DNA of 64,000 nt. Source: Brachionus manjavacas (lineage: Eukaryota > Rotifera > Eurotatoria > Ploima > Brachionidae). Numbering within the stretch: the stretch's first letter is position 1; every line of letters begins with the position of its first letter. The notes beneath the pieces are model-generated. The model had not been told where the DNA came from. It ran no database searches and was given only the letters and a program-made list of their open reading frames with translations. The translations under genes and the position numbers were made by a program. The stretch spans positions 2,728,001 through 2,792,000 of the forward strand of contig JAHQIY010000003.1 in the NCBI GenBank assembly GCA_019054805.1. Direction: 5' to 3'. Shown here in pieces: positions 42,729-53,527 of this stretch.

Positions 42729-45700
42729 CTAAAAAAAAATAAACAATAAATTAGAACGAGTGAGAATATTTTTTTAAAGAAAAATAAAATAATAAACTTT
42801 AAATTATTTACACAAACCGACCAAAATTTAAAAAATAAATTTTGAAGTCTAAATCTTTTAAAAAATGCACCAAGATTTAAAGACGTCAAATTTTGTTGCC
42901 ACAGATTTAAAAGAAAAATCATAAAAAATCAACAATATTGCAAAATAATAATTTAAAACCAAAAACTTAAAAATTGTCAATGAATTTTATTACCGTGCAA
43001 TTAAAATCAAAGGTATTTTAAATTGTGCTTTTTGAGTTAAAAAAGTCATTTGAATTTACATGATAAAATAAATAAAAAATAGACATGGGCATCATTTAAA
43101 TAAATTTCAGTTTTAGTATGATGCAAGGTCTATTAAGTGTCTAACAAAGCCGTTTAAAGAGTCAATTAGCAAAAGCCGTAGCATATTGGTGACCAAATAA
43201 ATCTAATCATGGTCGCCAAATATGCTGAGTAACCTTGCCAAGCAAGATGCAGCACGCATCCGGGATGGGGTTAGTTGTTTCAGCAAGGCAAATATAAAGT
43301 CAGGCAGCAGCTAATTCTGTTTAGTTTAATTACTTATTTGTAGGTATATTTTTAATCGGCCTTGGATTCAGGTTGATTCGGATTTTAGAATTTTTTCGAT
43401 GGCTGGTTTTAATAAAAATGATTTAGATTAAGGATAAAAACCATAGTCCCAGAATGTTCTGTTGAATAAAACTTTTTAAAAAAATACCTTCTTTTTAGCA
43501 CTTGCCAAACAATCTCTGTACGTGTCGGAACGCAAGAAGCGATTGTATGAATCCCTAGTCATTAAATTAAATATGTGTTCCTAAAAGTAAATAAAAATAA
43601 AGATTTGAAAGCAGAATTTGTTAAGGCTTACCCTTGCTTCGTCGTACGTATACCGGTCTGGATTTTCCATTTTTGTTTTTGTGATCGCCATGACTCTTGA
43701 GTCTATGTTAATAGGACAACTTGCCACCGGAGCGAGAAATTCACTTAAAATTTTAGTCAGATTAAAATGAAAAATTTAAATTACGAAAATATAATCATTT
43801 TGGCTCTCATTTTTCCACAAAAAAAAAATTTGGTCATCACAATGAAAATTTTTCAGCACAAAATGCCATCAACTAAAAAGACAAAAACTGCTGACCACAA
43901 ATATAAAAATAAGTAGGAGATAAATTAAGAAAATTAATAAGTCTAAAGTTGAAAAAATATGGTCTGGCATGAGAAAACAATTTTTAAGGAAATCGAAGTG
44001 CAAGAATATCGAGAGTTTCACCGATCTCCGAAAAATGCATTAAATATAAAAAATACTATAAATTATCTATTGTTACATTATTTAACAATATTTTGTGTAA
44101 AATTATGTAATTAAATGTACAATTTCAAGTTGCGAAAAAATTTTTTTAGAACTGAAAAAATTTATTAAAAATCAAATCAACTTTAACAATTTTGAAACGG
44201 TAAAATTCAGTAAAATTTAGAAAATTTTAGTAAAAATGAGTAAAAATTTGAAAAAAGTTAATAATCTGAGTAAACGGTGATATTAATATTCTAAAATTAT
44301 TAAATTTTTATAAATTTTATTTAGAAAACAAAATTGTTTTTTTTTAATTTGTTTTATTTTTTTTAACCTAGATACTTATCCGTGAATTTTTTTTGCGGTA
44401 AAAAGCAATTGTCTCATTTAAATTATCTAGGAATTTTTTTCGTAATTTATTTTGTAATTCTTGAGTGTTCTTGAAAAAAATAAAAAAAAATCTAATGATA
44501 AGATGTTTTGTTTTTAATTTTTTTAAAAGGTGATACCGTTTGTTATTCAAAAAAATGGAGGCTGAACTAACTATTTAAAACCAATTATTTAAAATATAAA
44601 TTTAAAATATTTTATTGAACTGTTTAAATTTTTGATAAATATTTTAATTTTTTTTTAAAACACTTTTACCAGAATTTTCTAAATTTTACTGAATTTTAGC
44701 GTTTAAAAATTGACATTTTACGTAAATTTAAGTAAAAATCAGTGATTTTTTTTTGGTTTAATTTTTTGTGTTGAATTACAAAATGTATCCAATATTGAAA
44801 TTACATTGAAAAAGTGCGATGTTTCAAATTAAATCTGAAAGAGCCTTAGAAATTGCTATGATCTGTTTAACCTGGTATTACCCTTTCAACAATCCCAAGT
44901 ACCCAAATGCGCTCTATACTAAAATCTTTGCCTTTAAACAAACATTAAAAAAATTTAAGATAACTAAAATTAATTGTAAACCCTTCGAGTGGTTTAATTT
45001 CGGGAACAAATATACATTTATTTGGCAAATTTTACCTACTCCGCCCGACTTTGAATTTTTTTTTGTAATCATTTTTTTTATACCTTATTTATGAATATTA
45101 CATTTAACTCTTTTCTAAATTGATGAAAAAAATTCAAAATAGGAAAACAATTTTTAGATTTGGTGAACTAATAGTTCATAAAATCTGAGAACAACAATTG
45201 TTCCAGTAACAGGTTAACCATAGTTCACCTAACCGACTAGACCCGAAAAACTTTTCTCTACAAATTTTGACTTTAGTGATAATTGACGTTCATTTGATGA
45301 ATTGTAACAAAAACTCAATTTATAAAATATGCAAAACAGAATGTAGATAGTTTTTAAACAAATATTATCTTAAGGATCATCATATCACAAACTCAAAGTC
45401 AAAATTTATAAACAAAACACAAAGTTTTTCATGCTTGCAATATAAAATTAAAATTAGTTTTTTATTTGAGACTGAAAAATTTTACGTAATTTTACATAAT
45501 TTTACGTAAGCTTACATTTAATTGCATGCTTTATTTTTTTCAATTAGTTGAAAAGTCTTGTTTGATGGTCTTTTCAAATTATAACAAGGAAAAGGCTAAT
45601 CTAAACTTAAGAATCTTCGGAAATAAAATCATTAGACTAAAAGAGACAAAGTTTTTTGGTATAAAATTCGATTCTGAATTAAATTTTAATCCAATGTTCG

Positions 45701-48700
45701 GTTTAATTAAGAACTTTGTATTTTAAGGCTCAATTTAATGAAGATTTTGTCGAATAAAATATTAGGTCTAAATTATAAAACTTTAGAAAACCTTTATAAA
45801 TATTTAGTTGGATGCATTTTGGATTATACGTTCCCATGTCTTAACTCATTCTCAAAAACTTTTTTTAAAAGAATACAGGTAATTCAAAATTCAGCAGTTC
45901 TAAATCAAATTTTAGCTTTTTTCTATTTCTTTGACTCGAAGAGCATTTTTTGAAGGTAAAATTTAAATTTTTTTTTGGAATTTGAGCTTAAAATCTACCG
46001 AATAGAAATCAAATGTAAAATGAAGCTCTTCCTTCCTCTTTTGTTTTACTTTTTTTAAAACAAAACAAAATATTAAAAATGCCAAAGTTTAAGTTCTGAA
46101 GAAGCAAAACATTGTCTATAAATTTTAAGCAACTGATACATCCTTTGAACTACCAATATTAGTCGGGGTCAAAAAAATAGAAAAAAGCTAAAATTTGAAT
46201 TATTTTTTTATTTAGAAATTAACTTTAAAATTTTTTAAATTTTTAATGAGAGTAGAGACAATTTTAAATTTATTGAATTTTAAAAAATAATTCTTAACAA
46301 TTATTTTTTTCTGAAAATCTGAGTAGCACACTACAAAAAATATTTTTTCCATGTAGTCAACAGTTTTAAGTTTGTTTTTAAGAAATATGTGTTTGTTAGT
46401 TTTCTTTATATATTATTGAATATTGATGATAGTATGCTATTTTTTTAATAATGGGATCAAAAATATTTAAAAAAATAAAATTGTTTAAAAAAATCTTTAA
46501 CTTGATTTAGATGACCAATTTATTATTAATAATTAATTAACTAGTTAAGGTAAAAAAGCAAGATTTTTGCCAAATATGAGTTAAAATTTTGGTGTAAATA
46601 AAAAAAAGCTTAGCTAAGTAAAAATGAGGTAAGTTTTTCCAGAGGAATTGAGCCTTATTGACATTTTTTTTTGAATTTAATTCGATTAATCTGATTGTAT
46701 AAATAGGATAATTAAGAGATTTTAAATTAATTCAGAAAAAAAAGCGGACAGAAGCAAAGAAAATGCTCTATCTAGTGAGACCTTGATGATTGATCAAAAA
46801 TTTAAGATCAAAGATAGTAAAAATAAATATTTTTTTTTTAAAAAAATTTTTAAATTTTAAAAAGCTTTTAATAAAAAAACAAAAATTCTATTTACTTGTA
46901 GATGTCTTCAACCTTGGCCACGATGTCTTTGTTGGTAGCATAGCGTAACTCGGTGCACACTTCATAGAACCTTAAATTTTCACTGCTGAACTCGCGTTCA
47001 AGGAATCTTCGGAACATCTCGCGTCCACACGGGTCCTTAAGCAGCTCGTAAATCGAAAATCCCCAACGACGAACACGTCTTTGTGGAATGTCTTTGCTAA
47101 TTTTTAGAATTAAGAAAGTTAAATTTAGATTAAAAAAAAAAAAAATTTACGGTGACTTTTCCATGTCCCAGAACTCGGTCGATTCACTGATCCAAGGATT
47201 AGACGGATCGGCCGGAGTTATAAAAGGATCAAACTCGGTGTATTGGTCGAAATAGTTGGTGTAATTTTCGCTCACTCTGGACACCTTGACGTACCTTCTT
47301 TCTAGACGCCTTTTCAAAAAATCTTTTTCTTTTTTTAAATTCTCCAGCGTGGTCACTTCATCTTGTTCGCACAATTTCTGGTTGTAAGTTGAGTTTATCT
47401 GTGAGCTAGTGGTTGGCTGAGATGAAGCGAGAGGCGAATGTGGAAGAAGCGGGGACTGTACGATCTTGTTTGCTTTAGGCTTAGATCGGAAAAATCCCAA
47501 ATTCGGGTGATCTGTTCGCCGCATTCGCATTGTTTTGCGGATATCTTCTTCAGTGGTGTTCACACATCCTGGCGTTGGTCGGTAAACATCCCAAAATGCC
47601 CTCTCTTGACTATCCAGTATTTTTCGCTCCATTTTATCTCGCTTTTTGTCCACTTTTATCTGTGCCTCGGCTTGCATGTAAATAAGCTCCCATTTTTTGG
47701 AAAGCAACTTCTGTAGTTTTGCCAAATTTTCGGCCTCGTAGTCTGCTAGTTCGAGGCGCGTTTTGTTTTGCATTGTTCTTTTACATAAATAAACAGCTTG
47801 AATTGGGAGAAAAAAATTAAAAGTCTATAGAAAAATGTCATTCAAGTTAACAATAAATTTAAATACTAATTTTAATAAACCCTGACCCTACATAAACGAT
47901 CTGCCGGACAAAGTCAAAAATTATTTTGAAATGAATGCAGATGACAATAAGGTGATCACTCAGGTTGGGGCCACGGATGAATCCAGTCTGCCATTGGACA
48001 TAAATGAGATAGAGGAATGGTGCACGAGATGGTCGAAAAATCTGAGAAAGAATTAAGATGTTAAGCAGGACTTGGGGGTTATGGACTCCCTTGATGGGAA
48101 GAACAACAAGCAAGGGGAAGTAGCTGTGTCAAAGGCAACCAGGGCACTTGGTAGGATGAGGAAAACCCAAACCCCTTAATTCAATACCATTTTTGTTACC
48201 CTTTCTAAATGCCCTTCAATTTAGATTTGTCGTTCTTCGAAATTGAGTTCCAGATAAGGTTCGCGCGTAGCAAAACTGCTATCTGAATTTCAGAAAACCG
48301 ACTTTAAAATATTAATCTGCATACTTGAAAACCTTGAAAAATAATTTTTTAGGTTTTGTCAAAAAAAAAAAAAATTTGATCCCATCCCCCTTAAAGATAA
48401 AAATAAACAAAATTTAGTTGCCTTTGAGCTAAAATATCTCATGTTCTAATAGACATAATCTTATTAATATGTATGTATTCTGAAAGCACACAGTCTCATC
48501 TACAAAATGGTGTATCAATTTAATCTATTATTTTACCAATAGATCGATATTTTGGCAAAAAATGGTATTTTTTCACTATTTTTGTATCTAGGTTCCTACT
48601 TTTACTTTTTAATTACTATTAATTCTAATTTTACCCCTACTTTTTTATACAGATTCGCAAAAAATCAAAATCAAATTACTTTAATAAAGCCAAAATAAAA

Positions 48701-51700
48701 ACGTGTAGATACAAAACTTATTTCTGATATAATAGAGTTTAAACGGGAAATCAAGTTTAGCAAAATTAATACACTCAAGGATCTTCGAGTAGAATTCCCG
48801 TTTAAAATAAACCCTATTATATCAGAAATAAGTTTTGTATCTACACGTGTTTATTCTGGATTATTTGATGTTAAAAAATTTAAAAGTTTTCCTCATCCTT
48901 ATCTGGAACTCAATGTCGAAGAATGACAAATCTTAATTGAAGGGCATTTAGAAAGGGTAACAAAAATGGTATTGAATTAAGGGGTTTGGATTATGAGGAA
49001 AGGTTAAAAGCATTAGGGCTGACAAATCTCGAGATTAGAAAAGGAGACGACTTAATACAAAATGTCGAAGGGTTTCGAAGAGGAGGAATTGTGGCTAGGA
49101 AATTCAGGAGCAACACAGGGGATAATTAGTAGACACAACAGTCAGATAGTAAGGGAGAAATGTGTACATGTGAAGGATAATTTTTCAAATTAACCGTAAT
49201 GCCACTACCTGGAATATGTTACCCTCAGAGATAGCGGAGGCGGATACGATTAACCAATTTAAAGCCATAATCGATTTATCGAAGCTGAAATTGATGAACA
49301 TAGGAAGTATGTGGCCATAATCAAAACTACCAGCTGACAAAGTGCAGCGTTATAAAATACATTCACACATTCGTGTATTTTTTTCTCACACAACTACAAC
49401 TACTAAGTACAAAAAGGAAAGAAAGGAAAACATTTTTTTTGCAGTAAAATCTCATTTTTTATCCATGGAATTAATCTATTTAAATTCAAAAATCGATTTA
49501 ATCAGTCGACTGAGAAAATTTTTTATTTAAAAATTTAAACATTTAGTTTTTTTATGGTTATTTTAGGTGAATCTGTTTCTATGAATAGTATTAATTAAAA
49601 AATAAAACTTACCGTAGTCGGTATTTTCTGGTTCAGCATTGTTTGATGGCCAATAATATGGGGTCTATTAAAAATAAATATTTTAGTTTATTTAATCAGA
49701 AAAATAAAACATGTTAGATAAATGAATTTAAATTTATTTAAAAGCTTAAATATTTGATCGGTAAATTAAAACTAGTGAATTATCTCAGTTAAATTAATTT
49801 CCAAAATCATATCATGATACTATACGAACATCTTGACCAAAAGTAAAAACATTTTTACCAGAAAATTATAAATTTTTATTTTTTTTCTGGTTAGTTGAAG
49901 TTTATGAATACATTAATTAGTGATGAAATAAAATTCACTTTTAAATGACATTAAAATATTTATATTGAATACAAAAAATAAAAGTTAAATTATAAAAAGA
50001 ATTACAGTGCTGATCCAAATGAGATATACAAATTCTGAAACTAGAGAAAATTTTAAACAAATTTTGTGTTTTACTTAATTATTTTCTCTTTTATTTCTCC
50101 TAAAAAAAGTGTTCAAAATGGGGCATTTTTAAAAAAATCGAAAATAATAAAGTTTTTTGAAGTTTTTAATAAAAATATGTAAATTTAATTGTAAATTTTG
50201 ATAAAACGTAAATATCATAATTAACTGATCAATTAGTAAATCTTGAAAAAATATTCATTTTTTCTTATTATCAAATTTTACTAAGTTAGTTTTGATATTT
50301 ACTGATGCAACCGTAAATGTAAAAAATAAACTTGCTACAATTAAAAAATAAATTAACTTTTCAGTAAATTTTAATATCAGTTATTTCTAAATTAAAATTA
50401 TGCAAAAAAAATTAAACAAAATAATTCAATAAAATGTCAATTGGTGGTGGTCAAGGAATGATAAGATGCAATTGTACATCTCAATGTATTCCAGATCGAT
50501 GCGGTTGTAGAAAATCGAACCTCTTGTGTAATTCCAGATGTAATGGATCAAATAAAATTTGCTACAATAAATAAACTTTTTATCAATATTCACGCTTTAT
50601 TTCATTTATTTCAGACTATTACTATATTATCTTTTTAATTTCAGTTAATTACGAGAAAAATATAAAAAACAGGAAAAATTGATAATTTTATTTATTTGAA
50701 AATTAACGTCTAGTAACGTTATTATTGATATTTACGTTTTATCAAAAAAAACGATAACATGTCTTACTTTTAAAAAAAATAAATGACAATTCAAATTCTA
50801 CACATGATCCTTCTAAATAATCTATCCCATTGTCGTCAAAAAGCGAATGATATTTTTAACTGCTTCTTCCTATTCATTTTCAGAAAGAGTAAAAAAAGCT
50901 GAAGAAGGGTGAGATATCAAAAAATCTGAGCACATTAAGCTCTTTCCTCTCCTTTAATAAAAAAAATCAAATTCTATTTCAAGTCTTATTTTTTATTCAA
51001 TCTACCCATTGCTTATAAAAGTTTCTTTTCCTTCCATTATCCACCTTGAGTGAAACTGTTCGCCACTTCGAAATGTTTGTTCTTCATGGAATATTAAAAC
51101 TGCTGGTTTTTCGATTGGATTAATCCATTAATTCGATCTTTTACAACATCCTCTCGTTCATGACCTTCAAAATAGGGCCTCTTCGATTTTTTTTTGTATC
51201 AGGTGGATATGCCTTGTTTCGACAAAACAATTTTCGACGCATAATATTTTGACAAGTTTATTTCGACAAAGCAATTTTCAGATAATTAATACTTTGACAT
51301 GAAATTTTTATTTTAAGAAAATATATATTCGACAGAAAAAAAAAACTTGACATGTAGTGTTTCGACAAATTTATTTATTTATTTGTTTTCTGTACCGAGC
51401 TAGAGCTCCTTCAGAATATTCACACTTTTTTATTTCTTTTTTTTTATTTTATATTCTAATGGATTCATTGAAACTTAAGCTTAAACTTAATTGTTTCATC
51501 AAGAAAAAAGATGGAAAAAACCGGTTTATGCTAAACTAGAAGAACAAATCAATCAAATTATTTCTGATTTTTCTTCTAATTTATTTTTTATTTATTTGTT
51601 TTCTGTACCGAGCAAAAGCTCCTTCAGATTAACAAAAAAAAAAAATCAAAATAAAGTTAAAAAAGATAGAATAAAAATTTAAAAAAATAAAATGTAATAA

Positions 51701-53527
51701 AATGGTTTAAAATAGAGGAAAATTAATGAAATTGAACTAGAGAGTGAAAGGAAACATATTTTAAAAAAATAGATTGTTCGGGGAAAAAAGAAGAAATAGT
51801 AAGCTAGCAATTACACAATGGAGTTGGGTATTCAATATATCTTGATTCGAAACCTTCTTTGTATTCCTCCACCAGTCTAACAACCAATGGAATAGAATGT
51901 CTCAGTCCAGTCCCAAAATATCTCTCACTCAACTCACAAAACCGATTTGAGACTGTTATTAATTTAAGTTTATTAAAAGCCTCATGATGCACGATGTTGG
52001 AGGGAGTATCATATTTTAACTTGAGGATAGCTCTGACTGCTGTATTCTGAATTGCTTGTAGTCTAATCAATTACTTGATTTTTTATATAATTTATATTTA
52101 TTAATTGAATATTAATTCTTTTAATGAATTATTTTTTTATTATGTCTAATCTTGTCTAATTAATACATGTCTAATTTTTTATTTGTCAAATTAATGTAAT
52201 GTCGAAATAAAATTTTTTTTAACAAACACGTGTCGAAATTTACCTCTATGAAATTTACCTGTCTAATTCTAGCATGTCGAAAATTGTTTGTCGAAATAAT
52301 GATATACCGTAGTAGGCCATTAATCAACATTCGATGAGAAATGTCCCCTCATCGAGCTGATTATTATTTAACTCGCAATATTTTTCAGTAATCTACTTAG
52401 CAAGCTCTTAGCAATTAAAAGTACATTCTTTTTTTTTCGTCTCATTTTCAAAAAAAATTTTGCTTCAATTTCGAGCTCAGGAAAATATTCGTAAAAAGTA
52501 GAAACTTGCGTTCCTTCATTTAAACTTTTTTTATTAACTTCAAAAAACTTTTTTTTTTCAATTTTTTTAAATATGCCTCATTTGAACACTTTTTTTAAGA
52601 GAAATAAATGAAAAAATAAAAAAAGTAAAACCTAAAATTTGTTCACAATTTTCTCTTTATTCAATTTTCAACTCATACAGCAAAAACTTAACTTAACTTT
52701 TGTGCTGGTTTGTAAAATTTGTACCTTCAGTTTCTGCAAAAATTTGGCTAATTTAAAGTTTGGATCAGCTGATGAATTTTATCAGGGGAGTTTTGGACCT
52801 AACCAAAAAAAATTATTCTATTTTTTGTACCAAATTCCTAGCATTTGAACACATTTTTAATTTTTTTATCATTGTGAATTGCAAAATGTTTAGAACCCTT
52901 TTACCGTAAATATTTTTTAAAAACTTTTTTTTTTATAAATTCCTTTAAATTTTTTTATTGATGATTGATTTTATTTTCATTGATTTTCTCATCCATCTAA
53001 ATGCATGTTGTTTAATAAAGCAGCAAGCTTACTTGAAATCGGTAAAATGTGCCATCGTTTTTCACTGTCAAAATGTGATCATCAATGGGAAAAAGATAAC
53101 CATGTGATGAGATTAAATGGGCTAAATGCAAGGCTTCAATGGCGTCCTCAACGTCAAGTTTTCGCACTATCCATTGGATCAAATCAGTGCCGGTGAAAAC
53201 ACTCGGAATCTTGGACATGAAACTTTTGACTGTTCGGATGGTTACACCGGAGCCCGAGTCGTCTTGCATTTTTTCGATTATGATCTCGATTTTTTTGTAG
53301 AGCAATTTGTTTGGTGTTTCATCAATGCTGACCCAAGGACTGACTCCGTTGAGATAGAGCAAAGGCGCTGGCACTGATATGGTGTTGATCAGACTCGACG
53401 ATTGAGCTTCAAAGTTCGACGTTGAATTATTAGTCGAGCCGAGCTTGGTCTGAGTCAATTTGATCGAATCATTATTTTGAGTCAAACCGCTTTTAAGCGT
53501 ATTCTGATTCAAACGACTCGAACTCAT
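42669..53527 (-). CDS. RGS7: R7-family RGS protein (RGS7-like)
   Basis: Seven minus-strand exons join in frame to 552 residues: 53527-53033, 49664-49613, 47796-47151, 47096-46896, 43743-43632, 43580-43488 and 42728-42669. Domain order is DEP/DHEX (~65-250), GGL (~330-390) and RGS (~400-535), as in RGS6/7/9/11. Matches to human RGS7 include IRTVKSF(M)[53 protein letters not shown] and [10 protein letters not shown]7 RGS proteins bind Gbeta5 through GGL, the R7BP adaptor through DEP, and speed GTP hydrolysis on Gi/o alpha subunits. All introns are GT-AG and phases fit exactly. The last exon is supported only by phase, splice sites and a stop. Confidence 0.92.
43080..43330. other. Unexplained GC-richer patch in RGS7 intron 6
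   Basis: A ~250-bp patch with more GC than its surroundings (GCAGCACGCATCCGGGATGG) and a GGTGACCA...TGGTCGCC inverted pair. It was checked for tRNA boxes and coding frames, and neither is convincing. It might be a SINE or other short repeat. Confidence 0.3.
43488..43580 (-). CDS. RGS7: RGS7 exon 6: RGS domain, end
   Basis: A 93-bp exon, 31 codons in phase 0: [20 protein letters not shown] then [11 protein letters not shown], matching EHIYKLMKSDSYPRFIRSSAY in human RGS7. Confidence 0.92.
43632..43743 (-). CDS. RGS7: RGS7 exon 5: RGS domain, middle
   Basis: A 112-bp exon encoding [19 protein letters not shown] and [19 protein letters not shown], matching the EFLAPGA..INLDSKSYD region of human RGS7, which contacts G-alpha switch regions. 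Confidence 0.9.
44190..44705. repeat. Inverted pair of ~40-bp repeats
   Basis: About 44197-44240 (TAAAATTCAGTAAAATTTAG) recurs inverted at about 44663-44705. A low-complexity AT MITE-like structure in RGS7 intron 4. Confidence 0.5.
44820..45432. repeat. Inverted copy of the 40745-41290 repeat
   Basis: The reverse complement of this region aligns with 40745-41290, at roughly 75-80% by eye. Shared words include GTTTGTGATATGATGATCCT, AACCTGTTACTGGAAC and GGGCGGAGTAGG, and the Merlin-like [10 protein letters not shown] block is kept on the minus strand. The two copies bracket the last three coding exons of RGS7. Confidence 0.75.
45526..45956 (+). pseudogene. LINE post-RT fragment
   Basis: Two broken frames read [12 protein letters not shown], then [15 protein letters not shown] and [20 protein letters not shown] with [14 protein letters not shown] and [10 protein letters not shown]. 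This is the region after the reverse transcriptase core in the same LINE family as 39531-40665 and 57660-58675. It lies in RGS7 intron 4, antisense. Confidence 0.75.
45957..46895. other. RGS7 intron 4, no element seen
   Basis: AT-rich, with no frame or repeat recognised. Confidence 0.5.
46896..47096 (-). CDS. RGS7: RGS7 exon 4: RGS domain, first part
   Basis: A 201-bp exon encoding [53 protein letters not shown] and KVEDIY, the first helices of the RGS box. Acceptor AAAAATTAG, donor GTAAAT in phase 2. Confidence 0.92.
47151..47796 (-). CDS. RGS7: RGS7 exon 3: DHEX end and GGL domain
   Basis: Begins in phase with [18 protein letters not shown] and ends WDMEKS. It includes [19 protein letters not shown], a Ser/Pro-rich variable loop ([14 protein letters not shown]), the GGL helix ([20 protein letters not shown]) and [14 protein letters not shown], the Gbeta5-binding signature. 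Confidence 0.93.
48172..48988. mobile_element. TIR element with ~88-bp TIRs inside a LINE
   Basis: Positions 48172-48261 and about 48900-48988 are inverted copies with few mismatches (CCCCTTAATTCAATACCATT, TTGTTACCCTTTCTAAATGC). The interior has no coding frame but has a second nested palindrome at 48699-48851. Confidence 0.88.
48699..48851. repeat. Nested palindrome
   Basis: Arms of about 57 bp (48699-48761, inverted at 48795-48851) share ACGTGTAGATACAAAACTTA and TTTCTGATATAATAG, with a 33-bp spacer. It could form a strong hairpin. Confidence 0.85.
49613..49664 (-). CDS. RGS7: RGS7 exon 2
   Basis: A 52-bp exon encoding [17 protein letters not shown], matching the TPYFWPSN..EPENTDYA segment of human RGS7. 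Acceptor TTTTTAATAG, donor GTAAGT. Confidence 0.9.
50433..50573 (+). CDS. Small Cys-rich ORF, transposon-type CxC motif
   Basis: An ATG-to-TAA frame of 46 codons contains IRCNCTSQC, then [15 protein letters not shown] and ICYNK. The repeated C-x-C pattern with CRK is like the tesmin/TSO1-type CxC module found at the ends of several transposases and in CXC proteins. It is isolated in RGS7 intron 1, antisense to the gene. It probably is the last exon or tail of a lost transposase rather than a gene. It lies near a decayed DDE remnant (50765-51190) on the other strand. Confidence 0.5.
50765..51190 (-). pseudogene. Decayed DDE transposase remnant
   Basis: Broken minus-strand frames read [20 protein letters not shown], then [39 protein letters not shown] and [17 protein letters not shown]. 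This order (Y.GHER.DVV.R, then FHDE.TF, then the S-P-x(2)-F/F region) is a pattern I associate with a group of DDE endonuclease transposases found in fungi and some invertebrates. At least two frameshifts and several stops break it. Confidence 0.6.
51207..52310. mobile_element. Element with subterminal TTTCGACA repeats
   Basis: The left flank (51207-51366) carries repeated TTTCGACA words; the right flank (52150-52310) carries the complement TGTCGAAA. The outer ~50 bp (GATATGCC..., TTTCGACAAAACAATTTTCGAC) pair as imperfect TIRs. A minus-strand LINE copy fills the middle. The architecture recalls MULEs, but no transposase is present, so the superfamily is unproven. Confidence 0.6.
51345..52075 (-). 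pseudogene. LINE 3' end, two tandem tails
   Basis: A minus-strand frame (52070-51804) reads [20 protein letters not shown] and [20 protein letters not shown], near-identical to 40200-40470. It is followed by two copies of the family 3' end, GAAGGAGCT...CGGTACAGAAAAC plus AAATAAATAA, at about 51590-51632 and 51365-51410. The doubled end suggests a 3' truncated copy next to, or inside, a second. Confidence 0.8.
52311..53032. other. RGS7 intron 1 remainder
   Basis: AT-rich. Short frames here (e.g. near 52640) look random. Confidence 0.5.
53033..53527 (-). CDS. RGS7: RGS7 exon 1: DEP domain
   Basis: The exon begins [11 protein letters not shown], a Ser/Asn-rich leader, and carries the DEP domain: [58 protein letters not shown] and DGTFYRFQ. 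It ends in phase 0 at a GTAAGC donor. The leader is longer than in vertebrate RGS7. A separate upstream 5' UTR exon is possible. Confidence 0.92.

Larger units (their letters stand above)
47860..49345 (+). pseudogene. CR1-like LINE split by a MITE
   Basis: Left part (47880-48172) reads [20 protein letters not shown], with [21 protein letters not shown] and [15 protein letters not shown]. Right part (48989-49345) reads [20 protein letters not shown] and, after frame breaks, [19 protein letters not shown]. These are the catalytic-to-C-terminal regions of a CR1-like LINE with notably higher GC than its surroundings, suggesting a different source or age. The intervening 817 bp is a separate TIR element. 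It lies in RGS7 intron 2. Confidence 0.8.

Noticed and set aside
43090-43330. tRNA or tRNA-derived SINE
   Set aside because: No convincing A and B box pair or cloverleaf could be drawn by hand.
40745-45432. RGS7 exons captured inside one large transposon
   Set aside because: The exons are colinear and in phase with the rest of RGS7 outside the repeats; two independent insertions explain the arrangement.
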